Source: a virus
Virus record (IMG/VR): IMGVR_UViG_3300030106_004641
Location: 1 to 51,087 of that record
Strand: one strand, 5' to 3'
DNA: 51,087 nt
Each line of letters opens with the position of its first letter. Position 1 is the first letter of the stretch. Below are positions 45,301-50,573 of the stretch, piece after piece. Position numbers and translations under genes: made by a program. The notes under the pieces were generated by a model. It saw only the letters and a list, made by a program, of their open reading frames with translations, was not told where the DNA came from and searched no databases.

Positions 45301-45928
45301 GGTTGACTCATTATTGTTTGGTCTTGGATTTGGTGGAGCTATAGTGTCTACAGTTAAAAATATAGCTATGAGAGTTGCTGATGAATCTCAAAAAAAGACT
45401 ACAGATTATGAAGATATTATATGGGATGTTTTCAATGTTTCACCAGTATTAGACTCTAAAATTCGTAAACTAAGAACTACAGCTAAAACATTTGACTGGA
45501 ATATGAAGGAAATAAAAAGGCGAGGTTGGAGTTTAGATAACCCAGCTTATTTAGCTGTTAGTCAAATAATATCTGCAACAACAAATATTCCTGTAGATCG
45601 AGTATTAAGAAAAATGATGAACGTAGGACAAGCTTTTGATGAAGAAACTAGAACATGGCAAAGAATTGCACTATTACTTGGGTGGTCTGGTTGGAATGTA
45701 GGTTTACCATATTGGGGTAGACAAAGTACTATTGAAAGAGAAGCAGCAGAAGACGAAAAATTAAAAGAAAAATTTAGCAATGATGTTCGTAAAGTAAAAG
45801 AACAAGGTTTTACTAAGCGAGTACCATTAACTGGTCCTAAGGCGGGTAAACCATCAGGAGTTTTAGGAGTAGATTATGTACAAATAGAAAGACCTGATGG
45901 TCAAATCCAATATTATAAAAAACCATGA
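36395..45928 (+). CDS. Giant multidomain virion protein with HExxH and HAD-like domains
   Basis: The 3177-residue product is highly charged with long helical N-terminal regions. Hydrophobic or membrane-like segments lie near 770-800 and 968-986 (AGVGGALTGFFLPFSG). AAHELLHKVLF holds a zinc-peptidase HExxH (H1209, E1210, H1213), with AEEKIVLF (E1276/E1277) as possible third ligand. A complete HAD phosphatase-like domain spans about 2262-2425: VFDFDDTLART (D2268, D2270, T2272), VLTARP, the KADWVL lysine, and FYFADDSFANV. The C-terminus has FFNMRSGLLQTLSSVNFINW and two more hydrophobic helices (about 2936-2990). The motif (A/S)NKAL recurs at domain boundaries. Such proteins are usually packaged and ejected with DNA; precise activities are inferred. 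Confidence 0.85.
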   Translation: MSREALYTELYKKYATDLTDDQIAEKVKYASSVPDQQAVIDTIYEKYTGKKPTFDQRLYITKQVDQQNINSVIKNENARRQAAYEKLVEDQKAKKLKDEEECNPGSECAKLKAAEDENKRIQDINDEFDSNFIGGKNSKDPDYLRLKDADAKDKALYLKEKKLQEEYDLNDKGEKSWWGNIKQTLAVATTDPGSFLIFGFNNPKVYAANAQQEYAYDKEMELEALEQDIAAGNVTPENKQKLLDLTADLQGAYRTVNKVDIVGAPEYFDNKYQEIIGRQITELNNRYPTEEDKNTEEYAREYADIKSQRPEDIELTKEDFDSETDYNLYNQRQQDNNLVDQLRNKLSKRYDIAQQRGEMLDDASLYSKTEYEALTEAQNSIFDYNDPMNEEFRLEMDSIAQRLGMENGEELANGLRKSTDKNKYINRLQTKLDNKLNKDYTAQIDEQYDVAENWFGGGYEITIGANDESTTFQGKQLIPKPTKALIERSQKALGNEEDFIQSAGKTTTVDGVEVDAQKNIQNQAFQNLITSDATIKAMMNKYAEEAKPKLEAYKKQLDTKFDFTNKEDVEEANRLLEQKQKELTLDRLYNDPMFKQISTDYGMALDTASRNLDTSFARKDSWFLNTIDKVDAATQYVPIVGLLDEVVEGFVSGAEGMRSSIADKAWGSISGNRYRANKERGELLNKQIEDGDFTAEDRVYFKGGKFYKWTPESGVPKNRSYNAQERADKLRKDKDYWQSEIVEQIEDIADSEEFLSAFRQSDFKDGISFADAALTVGQSLPHIATAGAGAITGNPVLAYLGTAAMFAQMYGDNYWSAIEKNLDKKGLSKEQLKVQFPDKSKAEIDELYKQAAIGNLQTGEGANMAHSAAMAAVQTALETYGANQVIGGTQKALAGKLAGGQLTMGNLFKSSWDDIGNWMLRGAVEKGGNALEEFGTEFMQEIVGQISTAQQAGLESTALIDMDSAFQAGVGGALTGFFLPFSGSVINQTSTMLRQSANDIALKYAPESAMAKSYSVSNEWFKQTTEKLENEYKDKMDDPAKAQEYYEKLAAISNSYNASIKLGLIPNIKIGGLNTVDNFTKNMTEGNRRQLLDDYVKIEEISNQISALDKDDPQVKVLKEELGQVQDRAAELIKAEKTTDKVAQVLKDAGKTEDMIVVDDIQQEANKRNVALDEDAVTTGFFISDKDGGRFVVSKDMAAKMKEGNTAAHELLHKVLFKTLYEVDGDGNIKGKNVARGMAAALDSVLDTLDPADVKDSKFKRKLELYKKDPAAIRAEEKIVLFSDAIESGDLKFNENVFTKIGDQIRRFLQAAGLRDVKFNSGRDVYNFLKDYNASIQKGKLNQAQKKMMNEGAEVGADIRRFQGSEGNLGKVSQKSNKALNDLTNNYQQELKQNPEANPSKELKGQYTAASLDALNRWAAQRGVPLNFYTKQGGLTQQGREALSAVNNQFSDIMRTYKPVVNGKKVSLTTYLDKTIGPRVGTELVSEATRKGKQVSQDVLNEKGVSLETTTQKDFDAKEQQDTSRKKKYPSSLKAVRENITPESKKALIGTVDEAGRTTGAAKTIIQGVGKNISSEGVAKDIIASTKDKSVMQQMRKDIGKFGSDSYNQFVDNVVNEGLTKTIPAATIKRRLGRKANVESGLIDYEQTGTTPTINVTKEGKKTYFDKPVYKINKVDNTKLKEYYKAGEKRQQSLFSMLAEGTIVEGISDLKNDQAFVNKLGDTLELKNKEFKNELDQLKQELTQQDLNAEEVAKKIKTSKDNLTKDYLDNIAEQLDQRSKEDTSLDVVKANKALVSKKNVAKLNEADLAKIMQTSGIDVIAKDLPGETTVTPENRKARQKSVLKSIKDGKVPFEMLKLLGLKNFGAQRIVNNNGDYEYVLDNGKTMLGNPRLDNGKIRRDKNGKKLYDPPTVEQIQEVHGEGVYLQANRGSLFAGKNDPAYLALEETAKENSKSFDQKVLDNFNKVKRIKIKKGQRLTAEIKKKNAAQEKINMQALNDFYNILNTRDKNGKLVIPINDSALLISQAYQGTTSLIKIAAPFVGVSDTFVRATDGKQARLKENFIEEHSPPASSIGAAMIWGLKNNQVDAVMKGIRDNFIQVQLSTADDRKLDLSKLDKTLPEGMSILTPNVGMLRLAAAEVNGANTINLNTITDLKTGKTFAETVGLVIPKSEFNNPSAINYQNRLMVDMALNPELTLSDSKKRLNISMPIQSLKNNNVKKANKALNSEIFNENRTGEQNKNTMVNSFETRVKANKALNKETKGISVFDFDDTLARTKEKVIVTNPDGTVTEISASQFAQQADTLTEAGATFDFSNFEQVSTDTAEGPLAELARKRQGKFGSKDIFVLTARPQTSATAIKTFLDGIGINIPIENITGLEDGSPQAKADWVLNKTAEGYNDFYFADDSFANVAGVKAVLDAVDVKSKVQVAKSNKAAKLDNDFNKQLEEVTGKESFKEYSTARARLEGKQKDSGLIKRFLKQFTITPSADDFMGLMYAMIGKGEQGNRHMKFIKDNLVDIYNKAEQELMSAKIAVANDFAALKKQFPNLKSKGLKNPLLQPIGVGPYTKSQAMRVYMWNKQGMDIPGMSKRDINALVAAVEADNELNVFADEVILIQKDSQYPPPSRNWLAGDIKTDILEGLNNTFRTKLMAEFNENADIIFSEKNLNKIEALYGTKYREALEDSLRRMKSGTNRPNYQGPGSRVVNEMLDWLNSSVGAVMFFNMRSGLLQTLSSVNFINWGDNNFINAAKAFASKEYFPTVLKLMNSDYLVNRRDGLKINVNEAELADAGRKGGIKGMINYILDKGFAITRIMDSVAIATGGATFFINRKKALLNRVNEETGKLYTEAEAEAKAFDDFYAIAEETQQSSNPSKISSQQASMAGRVLLSFQNVTMQYNRKVKKSIQDLYNRRKKPGMTQRESDLSNMSSIIYYVGVQNLVFNALQQALFAMAFEEEDEKEKNRAANVANGMVDSLLFGLGFGGAIVSTVKNIAMRVADESQKKTTDYEDIIWDVFNVSPVLDSKIRKLRTTAKTFDWNMKEIKRRGWSLDNPAYLAVSQIISATTNIPVDRVLRKMMNVGQAFDEETRTWQRIALLLGWSGWNVGLPYWGRQSTIEREAAEDEKLKEKFSNDVRKVKEQGFTKRVPLTGPKAGKPSGVLGVDYVQIERPDGQIQYYKKP

Positions 45929-46152
45929 AAAAATTAATTATAATTTTATTAGCGTTTACATTAACGTCTAGTGCACAAGAAACTAGAAAAAAATGTATTA
46001 CAATTACAGAAGAAAAATTACCCAACTATAAAGTAAAAGTAATTAAAACTAATAACTGTGTAGAACCTAAAGAAATAACTGTTCAAGTTTATATTTTTAC
46101 TGAGTGGGAAAAAGAAAAAAGAAAAAAACGTAAAAAAAGAAAAAATAAATAA
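45925..46152 (+). CDS. Small secreted, basic protein
   Basis: The 75-residue product starts MKKLIIILLAFTLTSSAQET, a clear type I signal peptide with cleavage likely after SAQ, a style common in Flavobacteria. The mature part of about 57 residues contains CITITEEKLPNYKVKVIKTN with two cysteines (residues 24 and 45) that could form a disulphide, and ends in a very basic tail (KEKRKKRKKRKNK). It overlaps the giant-gene stop by ATGA and the next start by TAATG, so it is translationally coupled. It acts in the periplasm. The function is unknown. Confidence 0.65.
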   Translation: MKKLIIILLAFTLTSSAQETRKKCITITEEKLPNYKVKVIKTNNCVEPKEITVQVYIFTEWEKEKRKKRKKRKNK

Positions 46153-47336
46153 TGAAAAAATTATTAGCTATTATTTTGTTAATAAGTTTCTCTTTAACTG
46201 GTCAAGAAAAACAAAAGAAAAATTTATTTAAAACATTTTATAAAGATTTTTTAGAATATGGAACCCTATATATAGCTGGTGACATACAAAATCCTAAGGA
46301 AGAAGCAAAAGATTATTTTGTAAGAACAAATCCAGATGGAAATTTATATGCACCACCAATAATTGTAGATGGAACTGACTATTATGACTATGATTATAGA
46401 TATGGTTTTGGTATAAGAAAAATTGCAAGGTTTGATTATGAAATCAAAGGCAAACAATACTATGATGGGACTGAATCTAACACTGCTATGACAGCTCCTA
46501 ACTCATCAATTAAAGGTTTAGAGTATGTTATACATATAGAAAAAGAAAGATCCAGAGATGAAGTATTTCAAAATCATAGATATTTTATAAAACATAGTGG
46601 AAAATACCATATTGTTAAAGTAGAAAGTAGAAAACAAGGTAAAGTTAATTTTGATTATAAATCTGCAGAAATTAGAGCTAAACTACCTATAGGTAAAAAG
46701 TTTAGTATATCTGCTGGAGCTATATATCGTACACATGAGCGTCCCTATGGTTATAATCCAGCGGAAATATGGTTGAACGAAACAGATAGTAATGGTTGGC
46801 CAATTAATCAATGGTATCAATTAGGTTATCAATATGGTTTTACTGATCAATCTGTTATTATAAATATTGATGGTGAAGAAGTGTATGATTGGTACTGGTA
46901 TAATCCTGCGGGTGAAATCGTAGCTTATAGTGATTTACAGTTTCGTGATACAGTTTTTGAATCTTTGTTGAATCGTTTTAATGAAGAGGCTTGGGAAGAA
47001 ATTGACGCGTTTGGTGTAGTATCTCCTGTGCTCGGTTTTGATTTTTATCATTATAAAAATGATTTTTGGCTTCACGCTTATGGATCTTATTTATTACCAT
47101 ATCATAAATATGTACAAGGTGACGAGGCTTTTAGCTATCACAATAGAAATAATTGGGGTTTAGGAGGATTAATAGAAGATGCCGAAAAAGAACAATGGGA
47201 AGATTATCAAACAGGCGTACAGTTTGGATGGAAATTAAACAAAAACATAGGTGTATTCTTTGAAGGTGAATATACTAAATTTTGGGATAGTAAAATATAT
47301 AACAGTTCAGTGGGTCTGAATATAACATTAAAATAA
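46152..47336 (+). CDS. Phage-encoded outer-membrane beta-barrel protein
   Basis: The 394-residue product starts with a signal peptide (MKKLLAIILLISFSLTGQEK, cleavage after TGQ or nearby). The mature protein has alternating hydrophobic/polar strands throughout (for example IRAKLPIGKKFSISAGAIYR, residues about 177-196) and ends GVFFEGEYTKFWDS... SSVGLNITLK, a final strand with the spacing expected for the C-terminal beta signal of an outer-membrane barrel. Tyr, Trp and Phe are enriched, as in aromatic girdles. It would be inserted in the host outer membrane late in infection, perhaps to alter receptor access or block superinfection. That role is inference. Confidence 0.65.
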   Translation: MKKLLAIILLISFSLTGQEKQKKNLFKTFYKDFLEYGTLYIAGDIQNPKEEAKDYFVRTNPDGNLYAPPIIVDGTDYYDYDYRYGFGIRKIARFDYEIKGKQYYDGTESNTAMTAPNSSIKGLEYVIHIEKERSRDEVFQNHRYFIKHSGKYHIVKVESRKQGKVNFDYKSAEIRAKLPIGKKFSISAGAIYRTHERPYGYNPAEIWLNETDSNGWPINQWYQLGYQYGFTDQSVIINIDGEEVYDWYWYNPAGEIVAYSDLQFRDTVFESLLNRFNEEAWEEIDAFGVVSPVLGFDFYHYKNDFWLHAYGSYLLPYHKYVQGDEAFSYHNRNNWGLGGLIEDAEKEQWEDYQTGVQFGWKLNKNIGVFFEGEYTKFWDSKIYNSSVGLNITLK

Positions 47337-47342
47337 ATAATT

Positions 47343-47525
47343 ATGAGTAAATTTTCAAGTCCATTTATGGCAAAAAGTCCTTTACACAGTAGAAAAGGAG
47401 ACAAAGTGTCTTGGAAGTACGGAGATGGTACATATAGCGGCACATGTTTAAATGATGATTGTAGTAGAGCAAGAACACATAACGGTAAAGTAAAATATTT
47501 ACCTAATAATAAAAAAGATGCGTAG
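47343..47525 (+). CDS. Small SPF/SPL-motif protein C
   Basis: The 60-residue product starts MSKFSSPFMAKSPLHSRKGD, close to the heads of the proteins at 11169 and 11453 (SSPF, then AKSPL about eight residues later). The remainder is basic with two cysteines (CLNDDC). It lies 36 kb from its relatives, so the motif is not just local duplication. It overlaps the next gene by 8 nt. A shared virion-targeting head is possible. Confidence 0.55.
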   Translation: MSKFSSPFMAKSPLHSRKGDKVSWKYGDGTYSGTCLNDDCSRARTHNGKVKYLPNNKKDA

Positions 47526-47802
47526 ATCACCGTTTTATATAAAAGAAGAAGCTTACGAAAAGCAAAATAGAGAAATGCGTAAAGAGCATAAAGAAGAAAC
47601 TGGCAATACCTTAGGCGATAGACAAACTTCTGGAACAGGTCCTAGAAGAGTATCCTTTGCTTGTAGATTTGCTGGTATGGCTGGAGCATTAAAAGACGCA
47701 AAAGGCGAACCTACTAAATTAGCCATGGCTCTTAAAAAGTGGGGATTTGGAAGTAAAGAAACTGCCAGAGCCTTTTGTAATAAACACAAAGAAAAAAAAT
47801 GA
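47518..47802 (+). CDS. Small basic SPF-motif protein D
   Basis: The 94-residue product starts MRRSPFYIKEEAYEKQNREM, with SPF at residues 4-6, then a charged helix, then a conserved-looking basic C-terminal domain GTGPRRVSFACRFAGMAGAL and LAMALKKWGFGSKETARAFC. It has two cysteines (about 49 and 88) and high Lys/Arg content, so it may bind nucleic acid or an acidic partner. It overlaps both neighbours by a few bases. The function is unknown. Confidence 0.55.
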   Translation: MRRSPFYIKEEAYEKQNREMRKEHKEETGNTLGDRQTSGTGPRRVSFACRFAGMAGALKDAKGEPTKLAMALKKWGFGSKETARAFCNKHKEKK

Positions 47803-48236
47803 AATTATGGAAAATTGTCCTTTATGTGGTGGCCATTGTGGCCTTTGCTAGTTGTGGAACATACACACAAGCACCATCAAACACTATTAAAGTACTAGCG
47901 GTTACGCAAGAAGGTGATACTATTCAACTTGATGTTAACTCGCTAAGACCTAGGGTATATCAAAACATTTATCACACTTATCCTTATTATTATAATTATT
48001 GGAGACCTTCATCTTATTATTGGGGAGCACCAGGTTATTATTATGTAAGGCCTAAGCCGGTAGTTGTAAATCCTAATATACCTAATGTTACATTACCAAA
48101 TAATAAACCTACAGGCACGTATAATAGACCAGCAAATGTAGGGACAGGACCATCTTTATCACCAAGTTTAAACACACCATCTAACAACACTATAAATAAA
48201 TCAAATGGCAGCACCCCAAATAAGCGAAGAAACTAA
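47799..48236 (+). CDS. Lipoprotein, Tyr- and Pro-rich; possible o-spanin
   Basis: The 145-residue product begins MKLWKIVLYVVAIVAFASCG, a lipoprotein signal peptide with the acylated cysteine at residue 19 (AFAS-C). The mature part has a striking tyrosine-rich stretch (HTYPYYYNYWRPSSYYWGAP, about 55-74) and then a proline/asparagine-rich flexible region. It is placed beside a TM/coiled-coil protein that overlaps its 3' end by 32 nt. Together they resemble a two-component spanin set, in which an outer-membrane lipoprotein contacts an inner-membrane coiled coil. The order and large size are unusual for a spanin, so a surface or exclusion lipoprotein is an alternative. Confidence 0.6.
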   Translation: MKLWKIVLYVVAIVAFASCGTYTQAPSNTIKVLAVTQEGDTIQLDVNSLRPRVYQNIYHTYPYYYNYWRPSSYYWGAPGYYYVRPKPVVVNPNIPNVTLPNNKPTGTYNRPANVGTGPSLSPSLNTPSNNTINKSNGSTPNKRRN

Positions 48237-48495
48237 AATAACAGTAGATCTTAAAACAATAGGCATGATAGTAGGTTTTGTAATTACACTTGCTGGTATG
48301 TGGTTTGGATTACAGGCAGATATAGCTGAAGCTAAAACATTACCAGAACCAGCTATTGATAGAATCGAGTATGACTTAAAAGACGAGTTGATACGTCAGA
48401 CAATTATGGATACTCAAGAAGATGTTGAAGAAATAAAAGAAACTATTGATAAAATAGATGAAAGATTGTACGAGATACAAAGTAAACAAAGATAA
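48205..48495 (+). CDS. Single-TM coiled-coil protein; possible i-spanin
   Basis: The 96-residue product starts MAAPQISEETKITVDLKTIG, has one transmembrane helix (about 19-36, GMIVGFVITLAGMWFGLQ), then a soluble coiled-coil helix to the end (DTQEDVEEIKETIDKIDERL). N-in/C-periplasm topology would place the coiled coil in the periplasm, as in i-spanins. It overlaps the lipoprotein gene. A small holin-like or membrane-anchored regulator is an alternative. The start at 48205 has an AAATCAA leader. Confidence 0.5.
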   Translation: MAAPQISEETKITVDLKTIGMIVGFVITLAGMWFGLQADIAEAKTLPEPAIDRIEYDLKDELIRQTIMDTQEDVEEIKETIDKIDERLYEIQSKQR

Positions 48496-48893
48496 TGAAA
48501 TATTTAAATATAATATTACTATTAATATCATTTAGTGGATTTTCTCAAGAGTGGATTACTGATGATAATTTTGATAGTAAAATAAACGAAAGACAGGCTT
48601 TTGGTGATGATCAATCAAAACCTGTAATAGTAGAGTTTTACGCTAAGTTTAACGATGCTAATAAATTTAGTGATTGGAATAAATTAGAAAATGTTATATA
48701 TTATAGAGCAGATATAGCCTTTTGCCCTATAGCTAAAAAGAAATATAGAGTTCGAATGGCTCCTACATTAATTATATACAAAGACGGAATAAAACAAACG
48801 GTATTCAAAGCTGGACTAGATTTAGAATTACCGGCAAATTTAAATCAAATACAAGAAGCAGTTGATGAGGTAAACACTGCCAGCCAATTTTAA
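48495..48893 (+). CDS. Secreted thioredoxin-fold protein lacking CxxC
   Basis: The 132-residue product has a signal peptide (MKYLNIILLLISFSGFSQEW, cleavage near FSQ). The mature domain follows the thioredoxin plan: VIVEFYAKF (44-52), a beta strand VIYYRADIAF, then VRMAPTLIIYKDGIK (86-100) with P90 as the cis-proline. At the active-site position, after VEFYA, there is KFNDANKF instead of WCxxC. A single cysteine, C77, remains. It is therefore unlikely to be an ordinary oxidoreductase and may bind or chaperone a periplasmic partner. The start overlaps the previous stop (TAATG). Confidence 0.65.
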   Translation: MKYLNIILLLISFSGFSQEWITDDNFDSKINERQAFGDDQSKPVIVEFYAKFNDANKFSDWNKLENVIYYRADIAFCPIAKKKYRVRMAPTLIIYKDGIKQTVFKAGLDLELPANLNQIQEAVDEVNTASQF

Positions 48894-49042
48894 TGAAAAA
48901 AAGAAAATTAAACAGTACAAATCCTAAATACTATTCTGTAAAAGAAGAGAAAGTTAAAGAACGTAAAGAATTAATTGCTACAATAAATAAAGGTAAAAAT
49001 CGTGATATAAAAGTATACGCGGTTTTTAGCGAAATAGAATAA
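48893..49042 (+). CDS. Tiny basic protein
   Basis: The 49-residue ORF starts MKKRKLNSTNPKYYSVKEEK and ends KVYAVFSEIE. It overlaps the previous stop (TAATG) and the next start by one base, exactly in the operon rhythm of neighbouring genes, which supports translation. It is lysine-rich and has no membrane segment. The function is unknown. Confidence 0.6.
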   Translation: MKKRKLNSTNPKYYSVKEEKVKERKELIATINKGKNRDIKVYAVFSEIE

Positions 49043-49692
49043 TGTGGAAAATAGGTTTTGAATTTGAATTTAATAAAATAAAAAAAGAACATATAAGATC
49101 TACAGATTTTATTGAAAAATGGGTAAATGATAAAACCTGTTACATAGAAGCTGTAACTTATCCAGTTGAATTACTACCTGATAATAAAAAAAGAAATATA
49201 ATATTTAATTTAATAAATAAAGATAGTATTATTTTAAACGAAGGAATATCAGGTAAAAACTGTGGAGGTCATATTACTGTAAGTAAACAAGGTTTAACAG
49301 GTAAAGAACTTTTTATAAAATTTAAAAAATTTATGCCTTTACTTTATTGCATATACTATAAAAGATTAAAATACAGAAGCTGTCATAGAAATGTTTTTTT
49401 AAAAGAAGGTGAAGATAATAAATTTTGTACAGTAAGAGTAAAAAAATATTTACTAGAAATTAGATTATTTCCAATGATAACATCTATTAATGATGTTTTT
49501 TATAGATATAAATTAATACAAAAAATATCTCATGCAATTGATCATGGTTTAAGTTATGAAAGTTTTTTAAATAGCGTTAATAAGCTCGTAGATAAAAGAT
49601 ATAGAGATTTTTCTTATCATTTTAAAACTATGATAGAAGAACAAAAATCAAATAAATTTGTAAGAAAATACTTGATAAATGAAAATAAGTGA
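49042..49692 (+). CDS. Amidoligase-like enzyme
   Basis: The 216-residue product starts MWKIGFEFEFNKIKKEHIRS. Three features resemble the amidoligase branch of the glutamine-synthetase-like fold: IGFEFEF at the N-terminus (E7, E9 as acidic metal ligands), CGGHITVS (G75, G76, H77) and LEIRLFP (E139, R141). Such enzymes form amide or peptide bonds using ATP. In a lysis/envelope cassette it could modify a peptide, lipid or cell-wall component. Some motif positions are changed relative to well-studied members, so activity is uncertain. It overlaps the peptidase gene by 14 nt. Confidence 0.55.
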   Translation: MWKIGFEFEFNKIKKEHIRSTDFIEKWVNDKTCYIEAVTYPVELLPDNKKRNIIFNLINKDSIILNEGISGKNCGGHITVSKQGLTGKELFIKFKKFMPLLYCIYYKRLKYRSCHRNVFLKEGEDNKFCTVRVKKYLLEIRLFPMITSINDVFYRYKLIQKISHAIDHGLSYESFLNSVNKLVDKRYRDFSYHFKTMIEEQKSNKFVRKYLINENK

Positions 49693-50140
49693 TAATATAA
49701 CTTACGCAGAAGCAATACATTCTAATACTGCTAAAAGAAAATGTATAGATAATACACCTAATCCTACACAAGTAGAAAATATGAAACTTACTGCAGAAAA
49801 AATATTCCAACCTCTTAGAGAGTGGGTTGGTGGACCAATAAAGGTTAATTCATTTTTTAGATCACCAGAACTTAATGAAGCTATTGGTGGAAGTAAAACC
49901 AGTCAACATTGTAAAGGACAAGCAATTGATATTGACGATGTGTATGGTTATAAAACAAATGCAGAAATGTATGCATGGGTTAAAATGAATTTAGATTTTG
50001 ATCAAATGATATGGGAGTTTGGTACAGACATGAATCCTAATTGGGTTCATATATCATATGTTTCAGAAGAAGATAATAGAAACAAATGTTTAAAAGCCTA
50101 TAAAGATGATATGGGTAAAACAAAATATAAAGTAATATGA
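49679..50140 (+). CDS. Peptidase M15-family endolysin candidate
   Basis: The 153-residue product starts MKISDNITYAEAIHSNTAKR. It contains the M15 signature SFFRSPELNEAIGGSKTSQH, followed by CKGQAIDID (H77, D84) and a C-terminal NWVHISY (H124), the zinc ligands of D-Ala-D-Ala-type peptidases. It has no signal peptide, so it would need the holin to reach the wall, or it may act as a virion-associated peptidase. It should cut peptidoglycan peptides at lysis. It is near the end of the late block, well away from the holin. Confidence 0.75.
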   Translation: MKISDNITYAEAIHSNTAKRKCIDNTPNPTQVENMKLTAEKIFQPLREWVGGPIKVNSFFRSPELNEAIGGSKTSQHCKGQAIDIDDVYGYKTNAEMYAWVKMNLDFDQMIWEFGTDMNPNWVHISYVSEEDNRNKCLKAYKDDMGKTKYKVI

Positions 50141-50496
50141 AAAAATTAGTACAAGGAAGTGGATTCAAAATGGTGTCTCCTTTCAAATTAGATAATCAAA
50201 CACAGACAAGTGAAGATTTTGATAAAGATTATTCTGGAACCGAAGCTGTAGATTTAGGAACTATAAAACCTAGTGAGTTTACTAAACAAAAAACAGAATT
50301 AGAGAAAGGATATGTTGATGCTGGTAAACAAAATGAGTTCATGAATGAACATGGAGGAGAGCATAATGATTTTTATTATAGTCCAGGAGAAAATAAGATT
50401 AAATCTGGTGCTATTGAATATCCTGAAGAAATGGAAGGAATTTCTGAACACTATAAAGGTAAAAATTGGGTAAAAAATATTGAAAGTGGTAAATAG
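50137..50496 (+). CDS. Last late-block protein, SPF-motif E
   Basis: The 119-residue product starts MKKLVQGSGFKMVSPFKLDN, so an SPF element occurs near residue 14, after a short basic lead. The rest is acidic and polar (DKDYSGTEAVDLGTIKP) and ends GKNWVKNIESGK. It begins in the previous stop (ATGA) and is the last rightward gene before the convergent terminator. It is probably an accessory protein of the same motif-bearing group. No enzyme motif is visible. Confidence 0.5.
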   Translation: MKKLVQGSGFKMVSPFKLDNQTQTSEDFDKDYSGTEAVDLGTIKPSEFTKQKTELEKGYVDAGKQNEFMNEHGGEHNDFYYSPGENKIKSGAIEYPEEMEGISEHYKGKNWVKNIESGK

Positions 50497-50542
50497 GATC
50501 AAAATATAACGGGCGTACCATACCCGAAGATCCTGTAACAAG

Positions 50543-50572
50543 AAGGGGAACTCATTGAGCTCCCCTTTTTTT
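50543..50572 (+). terminator. Terminator at the end of the late block
   Basis: AGGGGAACTC (50544-50553) and GAGCTCCCCT (50557-50566) form a stem of nine pairs with one A-C mismatch and a 3-nt loop, followed by a T-run to 50572. It would end rightward transcription just before the convergent ribonucleotide reductase gene. On the minus strand the mismatch becomes a G-U pair but no T-run follows. Confidence 0.8.
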
Positions 50573-50573
50573 A

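Noticed and set aside
36395-45928. Virion RNA polymerase in the giant protein
   Set aside because: I found no DxDGD-type polymerase catalytic motif; the DxDxT at 2268-2272 fits a HAD phosphatase with the other HAD motifs in order.
50299-50541. 80-residue minus-strand ORF near the end of the late block
   Set aside because: It is antisense to the 119-residue gene and overlaps the terminator region, with no leader or domain.
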